DNA of 64,000 bases from Falsibacillus pallidus (GTDB taxonomy: Bacteria; Bacillota; Bacilli; Bacillales; DSM-25281): NCBI RefSeq assembly GCF_003350505.1, contig NZ_QQAY01000005.1, positions 1 through 64,000 on the forward strand, written 5' to 3'. The notes below the pieces were generated by a model that did no database searches, was not told where the DNA came from, and saw only the letters and a list, made by a program, of their open reading frames with translations. The position numbers and the translations under genes were made by a program. Shown one piece after another: positions 41,137 through 48,755 of this stretch (positions within the stretch are counted from its first letter, which is position 1; each line of letters starts with the position of its first letter).

Positions 41137-42684
41137 TTAGTTGAATACGCGATCTTTGAATTTAGCCAATTTCTCTAAAGATGATTTGTCGACTTCTTCG
41201 TGCAGGGAGTTCCCATGGGAGTCCATGGTCACGACTGCTGTGAAGCCTTCTACCTTCAGGTGCCACATGGCTTCAGGGATGCCGAATTGCATGAGGTCCA
41301 CGCCTTCAACAGACTTGATGCAGTCTGCATAGTACTGAGCCGCTCCACCGATTGCATTCAGGTAGACGCCGCCGTGATCCTTCAACGCAGCAAGGGTTTT
41401 TGGTCCCATTCCGCCTTTTCCGATGACAGCGCGGATGCCGAAGCGTTTCATGATGTCGCCTTGGTATGGCTCCTCGCGGATGGATGTTGTCGGACCGGCC
41501 GCTTTCACGTGCCATGTGCCTTCTTCATCCTTCAGCATAACCGGGCCGCAGTGGTAGATGATTTGCCCATTTAAATCGATTGGCGCATCGTTGTCGGAAA
41601 GATATTTGTGGATTGCATCGCGGCCTGTGTACATCATACCGTTGATGCGGACAACGTCTCCCACTTTCAATTCGCGGATTTGCTCTTCTGTGATTGGAGC
41701 TTGAAGCGTCACGACATTGCTTTCAGATGCAGCCGCTGTTTCTTTTTCCGCTTCGTTTTCTTCTTTGAATGTGATCAGGTCGCCATCTTGGTAGAACCAT
41801 TCTTGGATATCGCCTGATTCAGGGTTCACGCTCACACCTAAGCGGCGGAATGCCCAGCAGTTGTAGGCAACAGACACGAAGAAGCTCGCTGGGATGCGGT
41901 TCATCACGCCGACTTTACAGCCAAGAAGCGTTGTTTCGCCGCCGAAGCCCATTGTCCCGATGCCAAGTTCATTCGCATGTTCCATTACGTACTCTTCCAA
42001 TTGGCGAAGGGATTCATTCGGATTGACGTCGTCGTTGGAACGGAATAGCTGTGCTTTCGCCAAATCGTATCCGGAAGAACGGTCTCCGCCGATGCCTACG
42101 CCGATGAAGCCGGCGCTGCATCCTTGACCTTGTGCTTGGTAAACAGAGTGCATGATGCACTTGCGGATACCATCAAGGTCGCGGCCTGCACGGCCAAGTC
42201 CTTCAAGTTCACACGGAAGGCTATATTGGATGTTTTTATTTTCGCAGCCGCCGCCTTTAAGGATCAAGCGCACGTCCACGTAGTCTTTTTCCCATTGCTC
42301 GAACTTGATGACAGGCGTTCCTGCCCCAAGGTTGTCCCCGCTGTTTTCACCAGTCAGTGAATCAACAGAGTTTGGACGAAGCTTTCCGTCCTTCGTTGCT
42401 TTCACAATCGCCTCGTAGATCGCTTCCTTGATTTCAAGCTGATTTACACCAACCGGAGTCTTCACTTTGAATGTTGGCAAACCAGTATCCTGGCAAATTG
42501 GCGATACATTTTCATCAGCCATTTGAATATTATTCGTAATCGTCGCCAAACTCATTGCAGCACGCGTACCCTCATTCTCACGGTGCTTCGCCTTCTGGAT
42601 TGCACGGCGCACATCCTTCGGCAAGTTCGTTGACGTTTCAACTACTAATTGATACATACTTTCTTTAAGCTTTTCCAGGTTCAT
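41137..42684 (-). CDS. Fumarate hydratase, class I (iron-sulfur)
   Basis: A 515-residue enzyme of the FumA type, with both halves fused. The N-terminal part has CQDTGLPTFKV, ENSGDNLGAGTP and GGGCENKNIQYSLP. The C-terminal part has YHCGPVMLKDEEGTWHVKAAGPTTS and GKGGMGPKTLAALKDHGGVY. Conserved Cys in these motifs bind the [4Fe-4S] cluster that acts on fumarate/malate. The start is the ATG behind GAGAGGGAA, ten codons inside the longest frame. B. subtilis itself uses a class II enzyme, so this gene is a difference from that species. Confidence 0.92.
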   Translation of the reverse strand: MNLEKLKESMYQLVVETSTNLPKDVRRAIQKAKHRENEGTRAAMSLATITNNIQMADENVSPICQDTGLPTFKVKTPVGVNQLEIKEAIYEAIVKATKDGKLRPNSVDSLTGENSGDNLGAGTPVIKFEQWEKDYVDVRLILKGGGCENKNIQYSLPCELEGLGRAGRDLDGIRKCIMHSVYQAQGQGCSAGFIGVGIGGDRSSGYDLAKAQLFRSNDDVNPNESLRQLEEYVMEHANELGIGTMGFGGETTLLGCKVGVMNRIPASFFVSVAYNCWAFRRLGVSVNPESGDIQEWFYQDGDLITFKEENEAEKETAAASESNVVTLQAPITEEQIRELKVGDVVRINGMMYTGRDAIHKYLSDNDAPIDLNGQIIYHCGPVMLKDEEGTWHVKAAGPTTSIREEPYQGDIMKRFGIRAVIGKGGMGPKTLAALKDHGGVYLNAIGGAAQYYADCIKSVEGVDLMQFGIPEAMWHLKVEGFTAVVTMDSHGNSLHEEVDKSSLEKLAKFKDRVFN

Positions 42685-42849
42685 TTTTCCCTCTCCCAAC
42701 TTGTCAGAACACATGTAATCTCTCTCTAACTTGTCCTTTATTATTTCCGTAAACCATTATACTCCTGTCTGAAAAGGTTGAAAAGTGGAATCGGTTACAA
42801 GGTTGGAAGTTCCTTTGAAAATAGCGGCAATATGGGAAATTCCGCAATG

Positions 42850-42975
42850 TTCGAGTGATAATCATGCTTGTTCCAGCAGTTTTCTCGTATGTTCTAGCAT
42901 CTTTTCCATATGTTCCAGCAATTTTCTACGAACTTCTAGCAATTCGTGGCCATTTTCTAGCAGATCAAATTTCTA
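42850..42975. repeat. 21-bp phased array 2 (TTCTAGCAA core, 5-6 units)
   Basis: TTCTAG/TTCCAG begins at 42871, 42892, 42913, 42934 and 42955, with a degenerate in-phase TTCGAG at 42850. It lies between the divergent fumarase and HAD genes. Confidence 0.9.
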
Positions 42976-43021
42976 CCTTGCACCATTATTAAGGTACACT
43001 GAATAAAAAGGGGGACTTTAA

Positions 43022-43651
43022 ATGTACAAACACGTAATGTGGGATTTTGATGGCACGCTATTTGATTCGTATCCCATTATGGGGAAAATTTTTCAGGAAT
43101 CTCTTCTAATCATAGGAATCGATGAACCTCTTGATGAAATTTTGAAGCACATGAAAGTATCCATGACGGAAGCCTTCAATCATTATGAAAAGACCTATCA
43201 AATCAATGATGAGTTTAAAGAAAACTATCATGCTAAACGGACGAAACAGGAAATCGATATGGCAGAACCGTTCCAAGGTGCACTGGAGATTTGCCGATAC
43301 ATACATGAGTCCGGCGGGAATAATTACTTATACACCCATAGAGGGCAGTCTTCTATCGTGATGCTGAAAAAATTCGGGATGTACGACTACTTCACTGACT
43401 TCATCACATCCGAGCATGGATTTGAGCGCAAGCCAAAGCCAGATGCCATTCAATTCCTGCTGGACAAACATGGAATCAATAAAGAGGAAGCCATTATGGT
43501 CGGAGACCGTTACCTGGACATTCTAGCAGCTAAAAACGCCGGCATCAGCGCCTGCTACTTCTCAGAAAACGGCGACACCAGCAGCCACGCCGACTACAAC
43601 ATCACAGACTTCGAGCAGCTGCGGTCCCTCCTCCAAGCGACACATAAGTGA
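43022..43651 (+). CDS. HAD-superfamily hydrolase (phosphoglycolate phosphatase-like)
   Basis: A 209-residue HAD subfamily IA protein. Motif I is WDFDGTLFDSYP (nucleophile Asp at about 9), motif II lies in LYTHRGQSS, the Lys is in GFERKPKPDAIQF, and motif III is MVGDRYLDILAAKNAG. The helical cap domain spans about 17-80. AAGGGGG precedes the ATG. Small phosphoesters are the usual substrates. The end of the gene runs straight into a partial family A repeat (43648). Confidence 0.88.
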   Translation: MYKHVMWDFDGTLFDSYPIMGKIFQESLLIIGIDEPLDEILKHMKVSMTEAFNHYEKTYQINDEFKENYHAKRTKQEIDMAEPFQGALEICRYIHESGGNNYLYTHRGQSSIVMLKKFGMYDYFTDFITSEHGFERKPKPDAIQFLLDKHGINKEEAIMVGDRYLDILAAKNAGISACYFSENGDTSSHADYNITDFEQLRSLLQATHK

Positions 43652-43680
43652 CAGGCACCACCCGAATTACCCCGATTTTT
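43648..43680 (+). repeat. Partial copy of intergenic repeat family A
   Basis: GTGACAGGCACCACCCGAATT followed by CCCCGATTTTTGTC; the TGTTTCAC half is missing. It overlaps the HAD stop codon (TGA). Confidence 0.65.
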
Positions 43681-43689
43681 GTCGAATGA

Positions 43690-43718
43690 AAAAACTCGCC
43701 ATAAAAGGCGAGTTTTTC
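43690..43718. terminator. Terminator between HAD and GNAT genes
   Basis: AAACTCGCC/GGCGAGTTT stem with T-run; works in both directions. Confidence 0.85.
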
Positions 43719-43731
43719 AATTCCATTTTAT

Positions 43732-44145
43732 TTATTCGTTAGCGGCACCAGACTGTCTCTCGTAGTTCCTGAAAAGCATTCCATTCGCCTTGAACATTCC
43801 AAGCTTTTCGTAATATGGAACGAGATCATCATCGCAGCACAGGTCGACCATATAGATTTCCTTTAATTCTTCAAGTATCTGCTTCACCAGCACATTGCCG
43901 ATCCCTTTATTTTGGTAGGCCGGCAATACCTCAAGGAACGGGATGTATGCCGAAAGAACCCCATCGCTGATTGCTGTAATGAAACCCACTACTTGATTTC
44001 TATTATTGTCAATCGCTACTACTACCTTGCTGCTGTTTTTCAGCATTTTTAAATGCGTTTCCGGACTTGGTCGATTTGGCCATCCAACAAAGAAGCCATT
44101 CAGCATATCAGGTGAAATGCCCTCAAGAGAATTTTTATAGATCAT
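43732..44145 (-). CDS. GNAT-family N-acetyltransferase
   Basis: A 137-residue acetyltransferase. VVGFITAISDGVLSAYIPFL and EVLPAYQNKGIGNVLVKQILEEL (acetyl-CoA loop QNKGIG, residues about 80-85) are followed by the C-terminal CCDDDLVPYYEKLGMFKANG. It is a generic small GNAT; acceptor unknown. Confidence 0.85.
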   Translation of the reverse strand: MIYKNSLEGISPDMLNGFFVGWPNRPSPETHLKMLKNSSKVVVAIDNNRNQVVGFITAISDGVLSAYIPFLEVLPAYQNKGIGNVLVKQILEELKEIYMVDLCCDDDLVPYYEKLGMFKANGMLFRNYERQSGAANE

Positions 44146-44280
44146 TATTTACCACTCTCACTATTTATTTACCTATTGGAAGAGGTTTTATCAAAAGTAA
44201 AGGAGCAAAGTGAGGACCTCCAGACGTAAAATTGCACACGTATAAAGGATTCTATTTCAATTGTATTTCTCCTGCCTGCG

Positions 44281-44387
44281 CCTTCTAGCAAATTCCCCTG
44301 AAGTTCTAGCGAAATTCATGCACCTTCTAGCAAATATTGCGGGACTTCCAGCAAACGCAAAACTTCTTCTAGCAATTCAGCCACAAC
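44281..44387. repeat. 21-bp phased array 3 (TTCTAGCAA core, 5 units)
   Basis: Cores begin at 44283, 44304, 44325, 44346 (TTCCAG) and 44367, each 21 bp apart. It lies between two minus-strand genes. Confidence 0.9.
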
Positions 44388-44437
44388 AGCAGGGCCAAAT
44401 AAAAAAGCCCGCCAACTCTCAGTCAGCGGACTCCTCA

Positions 44438-44623
44438 TTACTTCTCATCTTTTTTAAATTGTTCGCACTTCGTCTCTATGTCATCAATCATGCCAATCAG
44501 GCGATCGATATCGTCTAGTTCTGTATTTTCAGGATCGATGGAGTCAAGGACATCCATGAACATATTCAATCTTGTTTTTAAATAAGATAGTTGTGATTCG
44601 TTATCGTGGATTGCGTTGCCCAT
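44438..44623 (-). CDS. SE1561-family small protein (YfjT-like)
   Basis: A 61-residue helical protein starting MGNAIHDNESQLSYLKTRLN, behind GAAAGGAGGTTGC. The sequence MDVLDSIDPENTELDDIDRL matches the SE1561 family of short Firmicutes proteins. In B. subtilis I believe the equivalent next to yfkA is yfjT. Function unknown. Coiled-coil propensity is high. Confidence 0.75.
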   Translation of the reverse strand: MGNAIHDNESQLSYLKTRLNMFMDVLDSIDPENTELDDIDRLIGMIDDIETKCEQFKKDEK

Positions 44624-44705
44624 TTTGCAACCTCCTTTCGTACCTCTTAATGGTAACGGATGTAACGGTATTCTGCAATAACTTTGTGGCAGCCTCAAAA
44701 ACGAG

Positions 44706-44734
44706 TTGACACCTTCGAAAAACAAGAGAATAAT
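44706..44734 (+). promoter_or_regulatory. SigA-type promoter of yfkAB
   Basis: TTGACA (44706-44711), 17-base spacer, AATAAT (44729-44734), 37 bases before the yfkAB start. Confidence 0.75.
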
Positions 44735-44770
44735 GGCAGTTGAACTCTAACTGCAAGAAGGAGCAAGAAC

Positions 44771-45895
44771 ATGCCAACTAAAGAAATCAATCTAAAAACC
44801 ATCACACCGGACCATGATCCTTGGGAAGCCTATATGGACATCGAGGAGCATGGCCGTCTTACTTTATCAAATGTGGAATTCACCACGACCACTCTTTGCA
44901 ACATGCGCTGTGAGCACTGCGCAGTTGGCTACACCCTACAGCCGAAGGATCCGGATGCACTTCCGCTTGATCTGCTTGTATCCCGGCTGGACGAAATTCC
45001 GCATCTCCGCTCATTGAGCATCACCGGCGGGGAGCCGATGCTTTCAAAAAAATCGGTAAAAAACTATGTGCTGCCTCTTTTACAGTATGCACATGAACGC
45101 GGGGTCCGTACTCAGATCAATTCTAATTTAACGCTGGATCTCCCGCGATATTTAGAAATTGCACCGTTTTTAGACGTCCTGCACATTTCCCATAACTGGG
45201 GAACCATCGACGATTTCATCGAAGGCGGCTTCGCCATGATGGACCGGAAGCCGACTCCCGCACAAAGGGAAAAGCTGTTCCACCAAATGATTGAAAACAG
45301 CCGTGCACTCGCGGAGTCCGGCGTCATGGTTTCCGCGGAGACCATGCTGAATAAGCGAACCCTTCCTCATATGGAGCACATACATAGACAGATTACGGAG
45401 GAAATGAAGTGCGCCAGGCACGAGATTCATCCTATGTATCCAAGCGATTTTGCTTCAACGATGGAAACGCTCAGCCTGGAAGAAATGCGCACAGCCATCC
45501 ACCAGCTGCTTGATATGCGGAATCCAGACGTCTGGATGCTGTTCGGCACGCTTCCATTCTATCCGTGCAGCCAAAATGATGAGGACATTAAGCTGTTGAA
45601 TCGACTTTACAGCAGTCCAAAAGTGACCGTCCGCAATGATCCTGACGGCCGTTCCCGTCTGAACGTCAACATTTTCAACGGAGATGTCATGGTGACAGAC
45701 TTCGGCGACACGCCTCCGCTCGGGAATATCGCAAACGACCAGCTGACCGACGTCTTTGACAAATGGATGGACACGAAGCTGGCAAAAGAACTGAACTGCC
45801 ACTGTCCAGCCGTCAAATGCCTGGGGCCGAACGTACTCGTCAAAGATGCTTACTACCCTGAAGTTGATTTCACTAAGCAGGCGTCACGTATTTAA
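44771..45895 (+). CDS. yfkAB: Radical SAM protein YfkAB
   Basis: A 374-residue radical SAM enzyme. The cluster motif TLCNMRCEHC (Cys43, Cys47, Cys50) is the CxxxCxxC of the superfamily, SITGGEPMLS is the GGE SAM-binding motif, and INSNLTL and HISHNWG follow in the barrel. The C-terminal region has NCHCPAVKCLGPN, extra cysteines that define the YfkAB type (radical SAM/CxCxxxxC). The substrate is unknown. AAGGAG precedes the ATG. It anchors the yfk-like synteny block. Confidence 0.92.
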   Translation: MPTKEINLKTITPDHDPWEAYMDIEEHGRLTLSNVEFTTTTLCNMRCEHCAVGYTLQPKDPDALPLDLLVSRLDEIPHLRSLSITGGEPMLSKKSVKNYVLPLLQYAHERGVRTQINSNLTLDLPRYLEIAPFLDVLHISHNWGTIDDFIEGGFAMMDRKPTPAQREKLFHQMIENSRALAESGVMVSAETMLNKRTLPHMEHIHRQITEEMKCARHEIHPMYPSDFASTMETLSLEEMRTAIHQLLDMRNPDVWMLFGTLPFYPCSQNDEDIKLLNRLYSSPKVTVRNDPDGRSRLNVNIFNGDVMVTDFGDTPPLGNIANDQLTDVFDKWMDTKLAKELNCHCPAVKCLGPNVLVKDAYYPEVDFTKQASRI

Positions 45896-45908
45896 TATCA
45901 AAAAAATG

Positions 45909-45948
45909 AGCAGTCCCATTCATAATCGATGTGGGCTGCTAATTTTTA
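45909..45948 (+). terminator. Terminator of yfkAB
   Basis: AGCAGtCCCA/TGGGctGCT stem followed by AATTTTT. Confidence 0.8.
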
Positions 45949-45953
45949 CTCTT

Positions 45954-46109
45954 TTAAAATGTTATCACCATAAAAATAAGTACCATCGAAATTATAAGGA
46001 TAGGAACCGCGCATCCTACACCAAAACACCCAATCTCCAATAATGAAAAAACCACGTCTAAAAAAAGAAACCTCTCGCCTTCGCTTTCCTTCTTCCCCCA
46101 AAAACTCAT
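45954..46109 (-). CDS. Possible 51-aa membrane peptide
   Basis: An open frame from an ATG with GGGGTGG upstream, starting MSFWGKKESEGERFLFLDVV and ending with a hydrophobic helix (VPILIISMVLIFMVITF). The spacing of the ribosome site is loose and a longer ATG start exists at 46148. It may be a small membrane protein; family unknown and low certainty. Confidence 0.4.
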   Translation of the reverse strand: MSFWGKKESEGERFLFLDVVFSLLEIGCFGVGCAVPILIISMVLIFMVITF

Positions 46110-46255
46110 TAAAGATAGCCACCCCACATCCGATTGACCTTTATCCATATTTTAACATACAATTTCATCATATTTTAAAAAGATAAAATCCTAATATTTA
46201 TTGATAATACGTTAAAATATAGAAAATACATATTCGCAATGAGGAGCAGTCATTG

Positions 46256-46540
46256 ATGGGAAACGAAGAAGCAATATGGGAAATCATTAAAGATATTTTT
46301 GGATACCTTAAATACCTTACCCTCTCAAAAGAAGCTAAAATTATAGCAAATTTTAACTTAATTAAAAATAAATATTGGTTTGAGCAATTAGTGAACAATC
46401 AGCCATCTATCCTTAAGCTGATTGAAGAAGATGATGATATAAGGGAATATTTTGCATCAAGGAAGAATGTTAGAAGTTTACTGAGCAGCAAGAAAGACCG
46501 GCAGCATTTTAAAAATTTGTTGAACCAGAAAATAAACTAA
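46256..46540 (+). CDS. Hypothetical soluble protein
   Basis: A 94-residue helical protein (MGNEEAIWEIIKDIFGYLKY, later KLIEEDDDIREYFASRKN) behind GAGGAG; a TTG one codon earlier is equally possible. Not recognised. AT-richer than its neighbours, which may mark an acquired gene. Confidence 0.6.
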   Translation: MGNEEAIWEIIKDIFGYLKYLTLSKEAKIIANFNLIKNKYWFEQLVNNQPSILKLIEEDDDIREYFASRKNVRSLLSSKKDRQHFKNLLNQKIN

Positions 46541-46575
46541 CAAGATAATTATTCAAATCTGCAGCTTATACTAAA

Positions 46576-46788
46576 TCAAATTAAAAATCTAAAAATACAA
46601 AAGAACAAAACAACAGTAAAAGCCACGCCAAATAATAAAGACCATAGCATATCCCTGAATTTCTTATCATCATGCCTAGCTTCTTCTGCATCATTCATAA
46701 AAGAAAAGAGTCCAGAGGTGAAAATTCCATCCCATATCTTCCAGATTTCCTTTTCTCGCTTTTTTTTCTTCGTCTTCTTCTCCAACAA
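46576..46788 (-). CDS. Small basic protein with C-terminal membrane helix
   Basis: A 70-residue protein from a TTG with GGAGG 6 bases upstream. The N-terminus is LEKKTKKKKREKEIWKIW and the last 22 residues form a hydrophobic helix (LLFGVAFTVVLFFCIFRFLI). It follows the DUF3977 gene by 15 bases and is the last gene of a three-gene minus-strand operon. Confidence 0.6.
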   Translation of the reverse strand: MLEKKTKKKKREKEIWKIWDGIFTSGLFSFMNDAEEARHDDKKFRDMLWSLLFGVAFTVVLFFCIFRFLI

Positions 46789-46803
46789 ACTTCACCTCCA
46801 CAT

Positions 46804-47040
46804 TCATTCACTCACAATACCAACAATGACTTTGTACTTGTTTCGATCCTTCTTCATTCTCTTAAATCCTTCTTTCAGATCCAGAACCAGAACTGTCTTT
46901 CGTATCCAAATTCTCATATACAAAGACCTGAATTTGACCGGACCCACTATACCTTTTTCTTCAAACTCCGTGCCATCATCATGCTCTGTTTCCGTCCTGA
47001 CTAGCCAACTGTTGCCTAATCCAATTTCAATGTACTTCAA
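46804..47040 (-). CDS. DUF3977 family protein
   Basis: A 78-residue protein, MKYIEIGLGNSWLVRTETEH followed by DGTEFEEKGIVGP, which matches DUF3977 as I know it. Beta-rich N-terminal half, basic C-terminal half (FKRMKKDRNKYKVIVGI). Function unknown. It starts 10 bases after the stop of the gene at 47051 and lies just ahead of the small membrane protein gene. Confidence 0.8.
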   Translation of the reverse strand: MKYIEIGLGNSWLVRTETEHDDGTEFEEKGIVGPVKFRSLYMRIWIRKTVLVLDLKEGFKRMKKDRNKYKVIVGIVSE

Positions 47041-47050
47041 GTGCGTTCCC

Positions 47051-47491
47051 TCACTTCACTTCAATCGTAAAGACAAAACTTCCGGTTCCTTGTTTCCACA
47101 TGGCGTATACAATATAAGCGTAGTTCCCTTTTTCGTCCGGCACAGTGAACGTATTTCCATTAAATATAACCTCTTTGGTGTCTTTGCCGCTCACCCATTG
47201 GGAGCCGCCAATATCATTAATAGGCTTTTTCCTAAATTCAACTTTAACTTTGGATCCTGGCTTCGCTATTGTCAGTTTCAAATTTTTTGCCATGTCTAAC
47301 GGGGAAATCATGTCTGCACATGAGCCTGAAAACAAGCCTTTCCAGCAATACGAACCTTGAGCAACCTCTGCGTTTTTCCCGTCAACAGTAATGGTCGGCT
47401 TAGGGGGTTCAGTGTTTAATAAGCCATCAATCAAATACGCTCCCATTATAAGTACAACTATTATCACTGCAGCTGCAAATATTCTTTTCAT
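47051..47491 (-). CDS. Membrane-anchored extracytoplasmic protein
   Basis: A 146-residue protein with an N-terminal signal-anchor (IFAAAVIIVVLIMGAYLI, about 4-21) and a beta-rich exterior domain. YCWKGLFSGSC places two cysteines nine residues apart that could form a disulfide. The C-terminus GSFVFTIEVK is a strand. Similar proteins occur in other Bacilli but I know no function. First gene of the three-gene operon. Confidence 0.65.
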   Translation of the reverse strand: MKRIFAAAVIIVVLIMGAYLIDGLLNTEPPKPTITVDGKNAEVAQGSYCWKGLFSGSCADMISPLDMAKNLKLTIAKPGSKVKVEFRKKPINDIGGSQWVSGKDTKEVIFNGNTFTVPDEKGNYAYIVYAMWKQGTGSFVFTIEVK

Positions 47492-47543
47492 GTCCTATCC
47501 CCTTTCCATTTTATATTAACATAAAATGGAAATTAAAAGACAT

Positions 47544-47573
47544 AAAAAAAGCACACCAACCAAATGGTGCGCT
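47544..47573 (-). terminator. Terminator of yfkD
   Basis: GCgCACCA/TGGTGtGC-type stem and seven T on the minus strand. Confidence 0.8.
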
Positions 47574-47583
47574 TCCCTTTTTC

Positions 47584-48390
47584 TTATCTCGGCCTCTCTG
47601 TAGCCGCAAATCCAAACGACACATGATCCTGAACCGGAATCCATGCTCCGATTCCTTGGGACGTGACATTCTTCACGGTGATGATTCTTTTTGTCCCTTT
47701 TAGAACGAGGTACACTTCGCCGTATGTGACTTTTCCTTTTTCATTGACTGCTGGCGCGTAGGCGTATAGATAGCCAAGTCGCTTTGGCGGGATGTTGTAG
47801 ATTTGGTCTTTTTTCGTTCCGGCTCCGACGATGGTGTCGAAGGACAATGGAAGGTTTGTGTTATCCATTGCTTTAATGAGCATCATTTTCTTGACGTCTT
47901 CACTGTTCGGAATCTTAGCTGTGAGGCCGCCTTTGATGACTTTTTGCGATTCCTGTACATAGTGGAATTGATAGTTCGTCCTGCCTCCACGGTTGTCGAA
48001 GTAGTTCGTGTTGATTTTTTGATATTCCCAATTTGGGGATGTTTCCGCTGATTCATAGTTCAACGGCCATAGTCCCAGGAAAATCGTTGCGCGGAGACCG
48101 ATGGAGAATGGCGATTTATTGATATTGGATTCATTGAAGATGCGGATGAGGTCCGGATTTTCAATTTTTACATTAGAAGATTTCAGCAGCTGCTTCGTAA
48201 AGTCGCTTGGCTGCAGATACGGCTGATCCTGCGTCGAGTTTGGGTACGTATTTTCCTTGGCGATATTCATCACCGAAGAGGGAACCTTCACCGGCGGTTT
48301 GGCCGCTTTACCCATTTTTTCTGCATAAGCAGGAGTAATCATGAGGAAGAGTGAAAATATGACCGTGAAAATAAAGCTGTACCATTTCAT
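47584..48390 (-). CDS. yfkD: YfkD-family secreted protein
   Basis: A 268-residue protein with a cleavable signal peptide (about 1-23, ending TPAYA). The body matches YfkD of B. subtilis: VPSSVMNIAKENTYPNSTQD, FSIGLRATIFLGLWPLNYES, NYQFHYVQES and GIGAWIPVQDHVSFGF. Function unknown; the family is exported. It belongs to the yfk synteny block, between yfkAB and chaA. Confidence 0.88.
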   Translation of the reverse strand: MKWYSFIFTVIFSLFLMITPAYAEKMGKAAKPPVKVPSSVMNIAKENTYPNSTQDQPYLQPSDFTKQLLKSSNVKIENPDLIRIFNESNINKSPFSIGLRATIFLGLWPLNYESAETSPNWEYQKINTNYFDNRGGRTNYQFHYVQESQKVIKGGLTAKIPNSEDVKKMMLIKAMDNTNLPLSFDTIVGAGTKKDQIYNIPPKRLGYLYAYAPAVNEKGKVTYGEVYLVLKGTKRIITVKNVTSQGIGAWIPVQDHVSFGFAATERPR

Positions 48391-48508
48391 GCTGTTAGTT
48401 CTCCTTTCATAGTGTTCATATTTTTTTCTTATTTTCTTCCATGCGGCACGACTTTATCCTGATGCGAAAAAGGGATTTTTTTGAAGGAAAAGAATATTAT
48501 TCTGAATG

Positions 48509-48537
48509 TTTACAATTATCAATCAATGGGGTATAAT
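48509..48537 (+). promoter_or_regulatory. SigA-type promoter for a short transcription unit
   Basis: TTTACA (48509-48514), 17-base spacer, TATAAT (48532-48537), a near-consensus vegetative promoter that drives no annotated long gene. Confidence 0.75.
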
Positions 48538-48607
48538 CAGATTATTAAGAAGGAAGGAGGTCCTTTCAGTAAACATTGTAAACATTACCTTAACCTTTAA
48601 AGGAGGA

Positions 48608-48658
48608 ATGTGTATCGATATGCGAAAAACCTTCTTCCCGTGTGAAAATTATACTTAG
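48608..48658 (+). CDS. Candidate 16-aa peptide in a short transcript
   Basis: AAAGGAGG is followed by ATG and a 16-codon frame, MCIDMRKTFFPCENYT, ending at TAG; an internal ATG (12 codons) and an overlapping GTG frame (11 codons) also follow the SD. The spacing to the first ATG is only one base, so the exact start is uncertain. A strong promoter lies 70 bases upstream and a terminator 14 bases downstream. It could be a small peptide gene or a small RNA of about 155 bases. Confidence 0.45.
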   Translation: MCIDMRKTFFPCENYT

Positions 48659-48671
48659 AACGAAATGAAGA

Positions 48672-48700
48672 AACGCTGCAGGCTCAATGCAGCGTTTTTT
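48672..48700 (+). terminator. Terminator of the short transcription unit
   Basis: AACGCTGCA/TGCAGCGTT stem, 7-base loop, TTTTTTCG. Confidence 0.88.
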
Positions 48701-48755
48701 CGTGTCACAAAAAAAATGACCCGCAAGGAATCTCTCCCCACGGGCCGGCCGCAAT

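Noticed and set aside
46718-47299. 193-codon + strand open frame
   Set aside because: It is antisense to three well-supported minus-strand genes, Phe/Ser-rich in a way typical of shadow frames, and has no SD.
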